A DNA stretch of 64,000 nt, taken from the NCBI GenBank assembly GCA_948567375.1, contig OX419761.1:11818243-11882242 (forward strand), read 5' to 3'. Of this stretch, positions 48,341 through 60,215 are shown one piece after another. This DNA comes from Lunularia cruciata. Taxonomy: Eukaryota; Streptophyta; Marchantiopsida; Lunulariales; Lunulariaceae. The notes under the pieces were generated by a model. That model searched no databases. It had not been told where the DNA came from and was given only the letters and a program-made list of their open reading frames with translations. Numbering within the stretch: position 1 is the first letter of the stretch; every line of letters starts with the position of its first letter. A program made the translations under genes and the position numbers.

Positions 48341-50459
48341 TGAAAACCACTCAAAAACAAGATCTAATGTAATAAGATAGTGGTGGTACACTTCATGCCA
48401 AAAGCTTCTTCCTCTTGAACGTTGAGTGGGCAAAGGTACGAAGTCAAAAGGGCAAGAAACCATCTACAAGATGGTACACCGGTATGGGATAGTGAATGAT
48501 TGTAGGATCCTATGTGCAGCACTATGGTATAGAATCTCTATGGGCCAACTAAGTCCAAGTGGTGCAGAAGTAGAGAAGTGTTATGAGACCTTTTGTGGGT
48601 TGACTAAGTAAAGGAGTATGCATGAACTAAGTTACAAGATTTTGTATTATAGCAAAAGTGGTAGGTAGTAATTAAGAATTAAGCAACACTCTGATGGTAT
48701 TTAGAGTAGGTAAATCTAGGTTAGGAACATCTTAGGGTGGGGAGCCAATTGGCAATCTTGGTGCAAGCATGTCAGAAGGCAGTAGCTATAGAAAGAGAAA
48801 TGATTATGCTAGAAATCAAAATTTTCAAGGGTAAGAATAGTTTTCTAAGTGGATGGTTTTTGCCTTTTTGGGTAATCTTAAAAACCCAAAGTCTATGACT
48901 AGGGGTTCTTGTCAAAGCCACTCATCTGTCCCAACCATGTGTTCCCCTATAGGCTTGAAGCAATGGGTATGAGTGTGACTATGGGAATCAAAGGTTGACA
49001 TGTAAGGAGGTATTATTGATGTTGGCCCTATGATCTACATATCTAATGATAATAAACAAGCCATGACTCTATTCTGATTTCCATGAATTGTAAGTTGAAA
49101 GTGTAAATCCTTTGAGTCATATCCACTATGTTAGGGAGTAATGTCACTCATGTAGTTGTCACCTTTTCTGATTAAGCAGAAGGGTGCATGAGAGACGTTT
49201 TCAACAAGACTATGAAGGAAACACCTCAAAGACCATACAAGGAGGCCAAAGAGCTCACAAGGGTGACATACTTGTGGGATAACTAGAAGGGTAAGTGTTT
49301 TTGGGGCATTCCATACTTGAATGGAGTTACAAACCACTATGGGAATCCTATCTACACCTCCTCCCCAAGCCAAGTAAATGGCTGGCCATGCAAGGACTAT
49401 ACTAACTTCTGATTCTCTTGAGCATCCCATATCCCCTACTCCAGGATGAGACAACCTTGATAAAATTGAAGAGCCTCTTTTACCTTAATGGCTAGTCTTT
49501 CCCACCGGTATATTTCACCCCAATGGTCAGATTTTAGGGCAAAGGTTCTTTGACCCTAATGTTATCGCTGATTGCATGCTTCTCTTCCCAGAAACTGCAA
49601 TCCCAAGAAAATCTTGATCAATTGTCTGTCTACTTGGCTTTTCTATTCTGTGGTACTTGGCTGTTCCTAGAACCCTTCCTCATATTGACTTTGTTATTCA
49701 AAATTTCAAGGGTAACTTCCTTGATAGTATGCAAACTTTGTATATATACACTTAAGCACTCATTCCCATTGAACATCAAGGGTAAATTCCTGAATTTCAA
49801 TGAGAATTTCCTAAGTAAATATTCAAACATACACTCATATTTCAAGATTCCTTACCTCTACTTGACCAAGTACACAATCAAAGATGTAAGGAAAATTCAT
49901 TCAACACAAAAGAAATTTGTGAGCTGAAATGCCTTGATTATGATAGAAATGGAGAATTCTCCTTTGGGTTGCAACCCACATATACAATTTCCTACTCTTT
50001 AAGGAAGATGATCAATGGTTAACAATACTGCAAATTTTCTAACTACACCTATTTTGTTGGTCAGTAATCTTACCTACTGATCTTATCCTAAGTGCAATTA
50101 AGAAGTGACTGCACAACTGCCACCAATCACAACTAATTCTTGTTGATTACTTTACAAGTAATTACACTCCTGCAATCATCAGCTACAAAACTGGTCCTAA
50201 GTCAAAATTATTTTTGGGCAAAGGTGCATACCAGGAAAATGGTAGTGTTTGAGGCCAAAGGTAGGTTTGGACCAAGAGTTCATTCTACAATTAATGGATT
50301 TTTACTTATTGTCCCACCGGCTAAAAATCATCTTCTTCCTAAAATCTAATGCAAGGAACTACTTTGCATGTACAAATCTTAATCAATCAGTCTACTCTAT
50401 CCAAGGACCATGCAATTTCCACCAACATTGCTTTCATGGCATCCTCAAATTTCTATGAG
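48341..50459. other. Repeat-derived DNA between copies C and D
   Basis: It includes dispersed repeat R1 copy 3 at 49,235-49,395. Short frames only. A 125-codon plus-strand frame at 49,550-49,927 has no recognisable motif. Confidence 0.4.
49235..49395 (+). repeat. Dispersed repeat R1, copy 3
   Basis: It shares CTCACAAGGGTGA..ACTTG with copy 1 and GGAATCCT with CTCCCCAAGC with copy 2. This is the most diverged of the three. Confidence 0.45.
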
Positions 50460-52242
50460 GTGTGTTAAATAAATTTGTCAACTAATAACTGCAAGCACGT
50501 ATCTGAGAAGGGCTTTGTTGTCAGTGCATGCACTTGGGATCTAAAGTACCAAGCCTTCAATCTCTCCAAGGGGGCTTCCACTACCACCTTTGTGATCTGC
50601 TCTAGATGGTCCCATGCCATCTCCATCCTCACCAAAATTGTAGTCTTCTCCAGGTTGAATTGGGTTGAATATTCCTCCATCTCAACCACAATTTCCCCTC
50701 AATTGGCTACTCTATCCTTCTCCCCTTTGTCCTCCTTCTTTCTTCAGGTTCTCTGCAAGTTTCTTGACCTAGATATTAGCAATTTGTAGCTCCTCTTGAT
50801 AACAAATTTCTGCTGCTACAAGGGACACCTCCACTCCTTTACTTTTTTCTTAAGTGTGTCAATTTTTGCTTCTTGGGCTTTTACCTATTCTTCAAGCTCT
50901 AGTCATTTATGTGTTTCTTCCTTCAAGTTGGACACCTTCTGCCTTGTCATCATTTCTTCCACAATCTTCTTCTCTAAGGCCTTGCTTTCTTCCTTGAGCT
51001 TGGCTGCCTCTTGTGCCAAGTTGTTGCTTCATTTCCTCATCTCCAAATGCTAGGCACAAACTTCTTTCAGTTCTTGCCTTGCGTCCATCTTCTCTTTGGT
51101 TACTCCTTGCCCAACTTGGTGAAGATGCTTGATGAGGGTTGCGTTATCTTTGACTCCCCTATGAGATGCCATGTATGTGGGGAGGAGTTGTTCCATTAAT
51201 TCCAACGGTAGACCAACCTTGTACACCACTAATTGTGAATGTGGCACTACCACAACCAATGTAGTCTCCTTCTTGCTTGAGCTCTCCCATCTTCCCATTT
51301 TGAATGAAGCCAAGGGTCCACTCTCCTCTCTCTTGATCTCCACAAAGATAGTTGGCTCCTATAGCTTGGATCTCAAATTTGTTAGAGCTAGTGCCTCCGT
51401 CTTGGATGACCCTTTGTTCTACTTCTTGTCTTCTTTTGGAAGTCCACCTTTGGCCTGAAGACCTTCCTCATCCTGATAGAAACCCACATCCTCCACCTTG
51501 AGAACCTCTTCAGCACAAAGGACTCCTTGGCCCCTTAGCTCCACTTCTCCTATGGGTGGGCACAAAGGGGATTTTGTCATCCCCAAACCATCCACCATAC
51601 TTTTCTTTGGGCTAGAAGGCCCAACTTCTTGATATAGGGGCAGATGTTTGGTGTCCAAAGGTGGGTTTTCTTTCTTCCTTTGGTAAGTTGGTCATCTGGA
51701 GTTGGACAAGGTGGATTGTACTTCTTCACCTTCATGATCTTCAATAGCTGCCTTGTTTGACAACATTACTATCCTTGTGAAGGATTGCTCATTGGCTGTT
51801 GGGTACAATCTGGCTATGGTCTCCCACCACCTTCTTCTTCTTTGTCCTCCTCTTCTTCCTCCATCAGGATCCTCCTCATCCTCTTTGTAGCTTTTGCCTT
51901 TGGCCTAGAAGGAGTAATGGGTTGTTTCCAAAGTATTGGCTTTGTGGAAATCTCCTCTTGCCTTTGCTTCTCAAAGCCCAAGGTGTTGTAGGCTTTTTCA
52001 CCCTGACAAACTTCCCTATGTGGCAAAACTCCCCATCTACCTACAAATATTTTCATACTATGAGCACTCTTTCATTAGGCTCATCAAAATGTCCCATGGG
52101 GAAGAAGTGGTCCAGGTGCTTCTTCTCTTTTGGGGTCAGCAAATCCATCTCCAAGTAGAAATGGATGACAAAAGAGGATATCAAAGTTACCATTTTTTTG
52201 TTCATAGTCTGTGCAAGTTCTCTTGTCCTTACCTAGAACATT
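50460..52242 (-). mobile_element. Coiled-coil retroelement family, copy D, downstream part
   Basis: Minus strand. Charged and coiled-coil frames include AAKLKEESKALEKKIVEEMM and a glutamate run (EEEEEDKEEE) near 51,840. It ends exactly at the target-site duplication of the PIF/Harbinger transposon. The upstream part of the same copy lies beyond that transposon, at 61,146-61,580. Several breaks; old, and older than the transposon. Confidence 0.5.
52240..52242. other. Target-site duplication (ATT), left
   Basis: ATT directly precedes the left terminal inverted repeat, and ATT directly follows the right one (61,146-61,148). Three-base duplications are typical of PIF/Harbinger insertions, which usually prefer TTA or TAA. 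Confidence 0.65.
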
Positions 52243-52260
52243 AGGGGGTTTCAGAAATAG
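52243..52260 (+). repeat. Left terminal inverted repeat of the PIF/Harbinger element
   Basis: AGGGGGTTTCAGAAATAG. It matches the reverse complement of 61,127-61,145 (AGGGGGTTTTCAGAAATAG) except for one T. Confidence 0.8.
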
Positions 52261-52951
52261 ATTTGACGGATGTCAATGGGATAATAACAAACTTCATAAT
52301 AATTTTAAGTGAACTCTATAATGAGATGAGATTGTAATAACTGAATGCTCTTTAATTTCAGTTAAGGGATATTTTATGCAAATTGCATTCATTTATAAAA
52401 ATCAAGCCATATGTTTAGGAATGCTGTAACTAAATAAATGACTGTCAGACAGAGTGACATGTTTTCTGAAGAGGGTGGCTATGTGGCTAGTTGAGTCACA
52501 TGATTTATGATTTGATTTATGTATTCAAGATTCAAAATGCCCCCGCCCAACAATTCAAATTTTTAAACTCAAATTCACCACCCTCCTGAGCAAATGTGAG
52601 AGTAGTGAGGCAACTAACAACGGTTTTGTAGTTTCACATTGGTGTGGGAAATGATCAGCATTGCACTACAGAAATCAAGAAATTGATTAGGGGTCAAGGA
52701 ATTTTATGCTAGCAATGCAACACAATTTTTGCAATGGGAGATCAAGAACCTTGTTTTAGTGCAGGAACTCACTTTTTGATGCTGATCTAGGACCTATAGA
52801 GTCATCTTTGATTTGCAACCTCAACAACCATTAGGGAATTTGGAGACCTGTTGAGGATGACTTCTTCTGTGCCAAGCAAAACAAAGGAGGATGAGAAATT
52901 TTGCATGGAAACCATTATAGCCAAATACTAGATTATTTGGAGAACCCCGAG
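52261..52951. other. Left subterminal region of the PIF/Harbinger element
   Basis: Non-coding, AT-rich up to ORF1. No further inverted repetition with the right end beyond the terminal repeat is visible. Confidence 0.5.
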
Positions 52952-53053
52952 CATGGTGGGAATTACAAAAAGCCCATACATGGCGCAACCTTTGATTCCC
53001 ACCATGAATCTATGGTTGCGAATCATTCATGGTGGGAATTACAAAAAGCCCAT
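52952..53053 (+). repeat. 26-bp perfect direct repeat with an internal inverted copy, at the start of ORF1
   Basis: A 26-bp sequence starting CATGGTGGGAATTACAAAAA occurs at 52,952 and 53,028. Between them ATTCCCACCATG (52,995-53,006) is the reverse complement of its first 12 bases. The 76-bp offset adds codons near the N-terminus of ORF1 in another frame, so the true start of ORF1 may be slightly different. Confidence 0.85.
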
Positions 53054-54113
53054 TCAGAAATTGACCGCATTTAGTTTCATGGCAACCTTTTTGATTAGTG
53101 ATGGACAAGGACTTCCTACTTCTATGATAGGTGATAAACTTTACAAGAAATGGTTGCGGTACATGAAACAATACAAAGAAACTCGAGAGCTTAAGAACAA
53201 TTCTACTGGAGAAGGTCTCACGGAGAAGGAATATGACAAAGGGTGGAGAACTATAGAAGATAAATTGAATGGAATGTACCTACATTTTGCAAGAATGGAA
53301 ACCATGTTTGGGACCAAGGCAAACATAAGTCCACCTGCAATGGTAAGTTTAGGAGATTTTAATCCCAATACAAGTGAGATTTGTGAGGCAGGCGAGGAGG
53401 AGGTCCATGAAGGTGTGAAGGAAAGCTCACAATTCTCATCTCCTCCAGAGGTGGTGCTCCCTGACTTGGGCTCCCAGTTGGTTGCAAACACCCAAGGGGT
53501 GGAAAGTATACCAAGTGGTATGGACAATGGAATCCTCTCACCCGAGGATGAGTCTCCATTTGTTCCACCGACCGAGGACTCACATTTCACTACACCACCA
53601 CCTTTAACTTCTACAAGGGATGGATCCGAGTGTGCTTTTGCCAACCAAGAAGGGGAACATGACCCAAAGAGGAGAAAAGGTGGAATATCAGCAACTAAGG
53701 TACCCAAGTTGTCACCTATTATGTCATTGTCTCATGATTTAGCAAAAATTACCATGTTGAAGGCAAATACTATAGAATCTAGGGAGAGGTTATGACTAGC
53801 TGAACTAGAAGCCACCAACATGAGGAAAAGCAAGAAAAAAATGATGAGAATGGAAGCAGAGCGTGTTAGATTAGAGACAAAGAAGATGAAAATTGAAATT
53901 GAGAAAAAAATGAGCGCAGATAAAAGGAAAGCTAGGGCAAACAAACACAAATTTAAGGATAAGAGTTTGGAATCAAAGTGCACTCTTGAAATCAAAATGA
54001 GTCTAATACAAGCAAGGAAAACTCCCAAGGATATAAGTTACTATTTTAAAGTGCTCACTCAAGTTCAACGTCCATTGTACTCTATTGATAGCAAATATTA
54101 TACCAACATGTAA
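52953..54113 (+). pseudogene. PIF/Harbinger ORF1, Myb/SANT-like DNA-binding protein, one in-frame stop
   Basis: The frame opens at ATG 52,953 and runs 280 codons to TGA at 53,793-53,795, then continues in the same frame to 54,113. The core near residues 60-135 (KLYKKWLRYMKQYKE, N.STGEGL, ME.MFGTKA) fits the Myb/SANT-like domain of PIF/Harbinger ORF1. It is followed by an acidic, proline-rich middle, a basic PKRRKGG patch that could be a nuclear signal, and a lysine/glutamate coiled coil after the stop. The TGA lies between RERL and LAELEA and looks like a single point change. The start codon may lie inside a local duplication. As an unplaced gene it could be mistaken for a host Myb factor, but the terminal repeats place it in the transposon. 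Confidence 0.7.
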
Positions 54114-54149
54114 CCTTTATTATGATTATAATAAAGATGAGTTATGGAG

Positions 54150-54545
54150 ATTTGATAAATGCTGCTAGTATCTGCCAGATGCTGCTCATTACCGCTCCTT
54201 ACGTCTCAGTTCCTCTTATGTTTTTCCTTGGCTGCACATAGTCAGCCCAAGATGCCACAAGTTGCCGCTCATAGCCGCCCATAAACTCTTTTCTGCCGCT
54301 GCTAGTTGCCACTCAATGTCGCCACTCAATGTTGCACTTCATTGAATAAAGACCAGCTAGTGCTTGTAGGCACTCATAGGTACTTGCAGACACTCAAAAT
54401 CACTCTCACATGCTTGTAAATAGTGGTAGGTGCTTGTAGGCATCCATAGGTGCTTGTTTATACTTGTTGGTGCAAGTCATGGCTTGTTTGCACTCGTTGA
54501 TGCTTGTTGGTGCTGAGGGATGCCCATGATGGGTTAAGTGTGGTG
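54150..54545 (+). repeat. GGTGCTTG / TGCCGCT-rich short repeats
   Basis: Many imperfect short motifs: GCCGCTCAT, TGCCACTCAATG, then GGTGCTTGTAGGCA (54,431) and relatives at 54,361-54,520. They resemble the GGTGCC-rich stretches at 57,240-57,600 and 58,500-58,720, and so bracket the relic-gene region of the transposon. Confidence 0.55.
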
Positions 54546-54759
54546 ACTCTCAATATGGATGGCGCATATAGGTGCAAAGTGATGACCCGTTTGATACACA
54601 AAGCACAATTGAGTATATAGCACATGAAAATATGAGAGTTAGACAAAAATATGAGAGTTTCACAAGTATAAACTAAAAGTTAAATTATACATGGGGATAA
54701 ATGAACAAAAGATGTTTTTAAATAAGGAGCCAATAAAACCTAAACTTGTGACTATGGTG

Positions 54760-57140
54760 GTCAAAGAGGTGAAGAAGAAGAGGGAGATGCACCGTGGTGT
54801 CTAAGTGCTTCTATTGCGTCCTCAAGTCTACGATGGTATACATGATGTTGAATCCTAAATGCACTCAATGACCACCATAGGGGCCACTTGCTCTCATCCA
54901 AGTCTTGATGCCTGATACCACTAGCAAGAAGATAATATGGGTCACAAATATAAGAACCCAGTCCACTCCTCTTCTGCCCAACTAACAACAGGCCTATCAT
55001 CATGGACAAATCTATCCAAAGCACTCATCAAAGGGCCAAATGACCAAGTGTATGATGCTCTCTAAACCCTATAAGGACAGAAGTGTGTAGGGTAGATAGC
55101 ACCATTTGGATGGTTCCTATAATAAGATAATGCATAACTATCTATGATCAAAAGATCATGAAGAGGTAAACCTAATGAAGTAAGATGCTCATATGATCTA
55201 ACTCTAAGTCCTTTGAACTCAGAATCTCACTAGATATCTATAGAACACAGAAAGGCCACGAGGTGAGACCCAGTGTGAACTCCTTCCATGATTTTGGACC
55301 ACTGCCACATGCTCCATAGCAACCACTCCACTCCACTCCATCTCGAGTAAGATCTATCCACAAGATAACCTCAAAGTGTAGCAGACAAAATTGGATGAAA
55401 TGGCTAACACTAGGATGGGCTACCCACCCTATAAGCCCAGATTGTGTGTGAGGGCACCAACCATGCCTAGTCATCCCGCTCTCCCATGCATGGAAACCGA
55501 TAGCACCACAAATCCACAATGATGTCAAAGAAGTAACATCCACAATAATAATCTTCTTCCGAGGGAAGCCTGGGAAGAGGATACGTGGAATATACTCTCT
55601 TGATAGACGAATCCTCTCTTTAAACTAAGTCTAAGTGCCCCAAGTCTCCACACTATAAGGTAACACATGGGTGGCATCAGTTTGGATTTGCATCTCATGA
55701 CGAGTATGGGTCTGGCGAGCAACCATATGATGTCTTGGTCCAAGATAAGCCACATGAGCCCTCATATGAGCTAAAATACTCTCGCTCTCCTCTAACTACA
55801 CATGTGCACTCTTGCACCTCTCTATAGCATATGCTAATTCATGTGCTTGATTTTGTAACTGGACCCTATAATGCTCCGCTATGGCAGTGACACCTAGTAT
55901 ATCCAAGTCCAAGTCAGCTAATCTCTACTCTCTCTCCATCTCAGAAGTAAGCAACGCCAGATGCCTCTCTTCCTTTGCATCAAGTAAATCCTCTCACTCA
56001 CAAAGGAGTCTCTCTTGCTCTAGCACTAATTTCTCTCCTCTACACTATCCAATCCACTCTCATGCTCAAGCACTAATCTCTCTCTCCTCTACACTCTCCA
56101 GTCTACTCTTATGCTCAAGGAGATTTCTCTCTCTACACTAAGTCACTCAAACACAATCATCTAAAATGAGAGTGATGTCAAAAGAACAAGAAGGAGGTGA
56201 AGGTACTCTGAAATGCATGGGGCCACCAACCCCTTTCACAGACAGAGAAAATGGTGAAGGGAAAGAAGAGGGAAAAGGAGCTATCTCAACAAAGGGAAAG
56301 GGTTGTATCTCAACACAAATCTATTGAACACCTATTCACAAGTGGTACATTTAGTTATCCATCAAGTACAAGTTCATATTTGAATTTCAAAAATACACAA
56401 GTTCATTAATTCAAGCTTCTTAACTTACCTCATTTATTAAATCCGGTAATGGTATATACAAAAGAACTTTGTATGTTTTCTAACATACAAATATATGAAA
56501 ATAAAATTATATATATATATATATATATATGAATATGAAAAAACTCAAACGTAATCAATCAATCAATCACTCACCATCCTCATCCTCCCCATCATCAATA
56601 GTCTTGTCCTCATCTGAGCTATCTGTATCCTCATGATCATTATCATGCTCTCCCTCTTGTATAATCTCCTTGTCTCCATCACTCAGTACATCACGTCCTC
56701 CTTTGGAACTAAACCTCTCTCCACAAAGAGATGAGTGAGTATCTACCCAAGGAGGGCGACCCTGAACCTATGCCCCTTAGGACTCTTCAATTGGCTTTGC
56801 AAACTCCACACCTCTGCAATGATAGTTCTAAATGGTAACTATCCCCAATCATAATAGTCCACACCAAATCTCCTCAACCTAGTCTTGGTGTTGAGTACCA
56901 AATGCCTATGTACAATCTTGGGCCTAATAGTGGGTGTAACAAGTGCACCCATCAACTGGAAGAAAGCTTAGAATGCAAGATGCACACATTGCTTTGCAAG
57001 ATATCATTTTGCAACCTTGTCCCTTTGTGGGAACCAATCTAAGATAGTTGTGTAAGGAACTATCCTCCGTCTTGGTGTTCTCCCCTTTGGCATGGTAAAT
57101 GCATCTCTAACTATATCTAAAATCAATTGAAACTTCTTCC
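54760..57140 (-). pseudogene. Unidentified gene relics inside the PIF/Harbinger element
   Basis: On the minus strand, gene-like but broken frames run from about 57,140. The first part has TPRRRIVPYTTILDWFPQRD and a segment with RFGVDYYDWG. It ends in a strongly acidic tail near 56,690-56,570 (HEDTDSSDEDKTIDDGEDED, then a stop). A second part from about 55,755 to 54,760 includes SLWICGAIGFHAWESGMTRH, SFGPLMSALDRFVHDDRPVV and SGIRHQDLDESKWPLWWSLS. I recognise neither. They may be a captured host gene, the remains of another element, or an extra gene of the transposon. Several stops and shifts are present. Confidence 0.4.
56508..56530 (+). repeat. AT microsatellite
   Basis: About eleven TA units in a row between the two relic segments. 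Confidence 0.9.
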
Positions 57141-57239
57141 CTCTTACCAAACCTGTGCAAGAGATCTTGTCCCATGAACTCACAAACTTTGTACATGGAA
57201 GGACCTACAAAAACCCACCAAGAAAATTAGCTCAAGCTT

Positions 57240-57600
57240 CCATAATAAGGACTCAAGCCAAGGGGTGCCACTCGCAACTGCTCGAAGATGCCCCTGGATA
57301 GGAGAAATGCAACAAGCACCATTGGGTGCCCAAGGATGCTCCCAAACTTGGTGCCCCTTGCATGGCACCAGAGGGATAGCCAATGCCACGCATAGGCGCC
57401 TGATGACGCTGCCCGCAAGTGCATTGTTGGAAACCATTGCGGGACAGGCAAGCACACCCAGATGACATTGGGTGACGTGGAGACGCTAGGTGCCACACGG
57501 AGATGCTAGAAGGTGCTTGCATGAATGGTTTAGGGTGTAGGGTCAGTGCAGGGTAGCACTAGGGGACACAGGTAGATGTTGGGAGTCGTTGCATGACAGG
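57240..57600 (+). repeat. GC-rich GGTGCC-motif region
   Basis: Much GC-richer than its surroundings, with GGTGCC or GGCACC occurring repeatedly (for example near 57,256, 57,319, 57,350, 57,365). Open frames in several registers here are by-products of composition. It resembles 58,500-58,720. Confidence 0.5.
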
Positions 57601-58104
57601 CTAGGAGGTGCTGATAATTTGGAAGGCTAAATGTGCATAAATCAAAATCTTGAGGTGCTTGAATGTTTGAAAGTAGAGAGAAATGAAGGAGGTTTGAATA
57701 ATACCTCTGGCCATGGATAGTGAAGTCTAACTGTAATTTTTAGGCAGATTACATCTAGATCGATCTCCTAAATTCTATAAATAACGGTTCAAATCTGATG
57801 TTTGTCCAACCAGCACCATTTGATGAAATTTGCTAGGTGTTGAATGGTATGAAATGCTATGAGAAAATCTCCTTCTTGAGTATTTCTCATGTCGGGCCCA
57901 TCAACTATCTTTTCATACCCCTAGATTTCTGCCATGGTTCAAATTGAGTCTACTCTTCCTATGTGTCTCTCTTCTCAATCTCTCAAATGTTCTCCTTCTG
58001 TTTCTCTTGAATCTCCAAAGCACTCCTTCAATTCAAATTCTGAATGGAGCTCTTTCTCTCAAAATTCCAATTCTCTTAGGCCCCATAGAGAGTTGGCTTC
58101 CTAA

Positions 58105-58320
58105 CAGTTTGCCTCCTTCAGCTTCAGCAAGCTTGCCTCCTTCAACAGCAAGTTTGCCTCCTTTGAGTTTGCTTCCTTCAAACACCCCACTCGCAAAATG
58201 ACTCTTTCTCTTTTGAACACCCCACACACTCCCAAAATGAGTCTTTCAAATACCCCACACACCCACACACTTGCAAAATGACTCTTTCAAACACCCCACA
58301 TACCCACGAAATGACATCAA
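58105..58320 (+). repeat. Two adjoining minisatellites
   Basis: First a 12-15-bp array of TTGCCTCCTTCA-like units (58,109-58,175). Then three to four longer units built from ACACCCCACACAC and AAAATGACTCTTTC (58,177-58,315). The Cs are concentrated on the plus strand. Confidence 0.75.
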
Positions 58321-58988
58321 CTCAAAAGAGGAAGGTTTATATAACCCCATGCTGGAAAGGAAATTTGAATACCCAAACATCCAAAATGTACACATCCATA
58401 GAAAAAAATCAATATTTCAGACAAAAGAACTTAAATCTTGAGTGGCAACATGTGGCACTCCACATCATCAACCAGTGCAAGCAAGCATTATATATTTCAT
58501 GCAGCACCTACCAGTCCCATCTCTCGGCGCCGATGGGTGCAATTATTTTTTTTGAACTTGGAATGTTGTCCTAGTGTCCTCCAGCATCTACAAGTGCCAT
58601 TGAGTGGCGCCTGATGGTGCCATGCGGTGGTGACAGGCACAAGCCACTTTTTGGTAAGTTAGTGGGCTGCCCCCAATGTGTACGAGTGCCATCGCACGGC
58701 ATCTATAATAGTCATTGGCCCACTTTAACTTTTTCCCAACAACATGTGTCTAGCGACTTTGAAGTGTAAACTTGCCCAACACCACACCGTGTAAGTGTAA
58801 GCTCAAGCCTTACTTATGTATAGATGAAGCTCCAAAGAATTCCTTTTGCATCCTGCAAATTCTTATTCCAATATTACATCAAGATACACTCATAGTCCAA
58901 GCTAAAGACTCTTGGTCTAAGTTCCCAGACTATGAGATATGAGATGAATAATTGAATAATATACATAATTTATTATATGGAAACTCAC
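58321..58988. other. Non-coding region 3' of the transposase gene
   Basis: It contains a GGTGCC-rich stretch at 58,500-58,720 and otherwise no feature. Confidence 0.45.
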
Positions 58989-60215
58989 TCAATTGAGTAT
59001 ATCATCATTGTGATAATCAAGGAAAATTTGCATCACCCTTGATCTACTTTCTTCTCTACCAAGTTCTATACCATGAAAAGACATTTCCAAATATATTTGA
59101 GTTTCCTTTGTAAATCCGCCATCATCATCTGACCAAAAGTCAGACCTATTGATTTCAAAATTATGTAAAATAATACACACTGATACACACTTTAAAAAAT
59201 AAGCATTTCTACTACTGTCTTTGAGTTGCACTCTTAGCTCACAAAGAGAATTCCATCTAGCTTTTAATACTCCTATACAATGCTTACTTATCACTCTTGC
59301 CTCTGCTAAATATTTATTAAACTTCTGCTTGTCCTCTGTCAGGCCTGCTTGAAAGCGAGGACTAGGTGATGCATGGGTACATAACCCGAATCACCTAAAA
59401 GGTAATCCTTTGCCTCAAAAGTGAGACAACTCCCTCTTTGGTTCAAATCATTCCATAGTGAGGATTTTTTCAAACAAGTCATGTCATGACATGACCTTGG
59501 CATTCTTGCAAATAAACAAATCAAATTATACTTTTAGTAAACTATACAAAAAGGATCACCAATGCATTGCAAAAAAACCTAGCAAAACAACACATAACAT
59601 AAAACATACCTCCAGAAAATGTATAATTCTCCTTTTAACATCACACATCACTTGGCCATTTATAGAATATGAACCCTTGCAGCTGAAATATATTTCCCCG
59701 TCCACTATTGGTTGAGCTGCAAGAGGAAAACATGTTCCATCTACCAAACCAACACAACCAGGAAAACCTTTCTGTGCAAAAATAGTGGATATCCTTCTCC
59801 TCTCCTCGAGTTCAGGCCACGTAACTTGACTCCTCATCACATCTAATATGGTTGTCATAACTCTATCAGTAAAAGCAATTGTTGAACCAACACTAATGCC
59901 CCAAATATTTAAACCTCACGCCACACAAGCTCCATTGCCATGATGCCCAAATCTATCCAAGGCTAGGGCAACTTGGATCCACACGGGTGTTTGCTCTCTT
60001 GGGTAGCTTTTCTCAAAAATCAGGTGAATCTTAATCAAATCCACTAATATTGAAAAAGAATAACCATCCATTCTAGTAAGCTGGCAAAAGACCTTAGTAT
60101 TGAGATTTCTAAAATATTCCATCACAAACTCTCTACTACGAGGGTAAGTAACACGGGGTTCCAAGTATCAATGAGTATGTGCATACTCCCATCCACTAAT
60201 AAAAAATTCTACCAT
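58989..60215 (-). pseudogene. PIF/Harbinger DDE transposase, inactivated
   Basis: Minus strand from an ATG at 60,215. Family landmarks: TRMDGYSFSILVDLI, a region with IQVALALDRFGHHGN, then GCVGLVDGT holding the first catalytic Asp (codon 59,741-59,739). RSCHDMT follows, then YLLGDSGYVP with the second Asp (59,392-59,390), ISKHCIGVLKARW, and CIILHNF near the end. In the family an acidic Glu sits just before the HCIG-like motif; here the codon at 59,285-59,283 is AAG (Lys) where GAG is expected. TGA codons lie at 60,170-60,168 and 59,918-59,916, and a frameshift lies near 59,345. A 105-bp GT-to-AG segment (59,609-59,505) may be an intron, though splicing there alone would not keep the frame. 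The gene is dead. Confidence 0.8.

Noticed and set aside
53141-53707. 188-codon minus-strand frame
   Set aside because: It is the antisense shadow of the transposon ORF1, whose plus-strand product has the recognisable domain.
52953-54113. Host Myb-type transcription factor
   Set aside because: It lies inside an element with matching terminal repeats and a Harbinger transposase, and its domain fits the transposon's ORF1.
57180-57522. Several overlapping minus-strand frames as a gene
   Set aside because: They arise from GC-rich GGTGCC repeats and overlap in different registers; none resembles a protein family.
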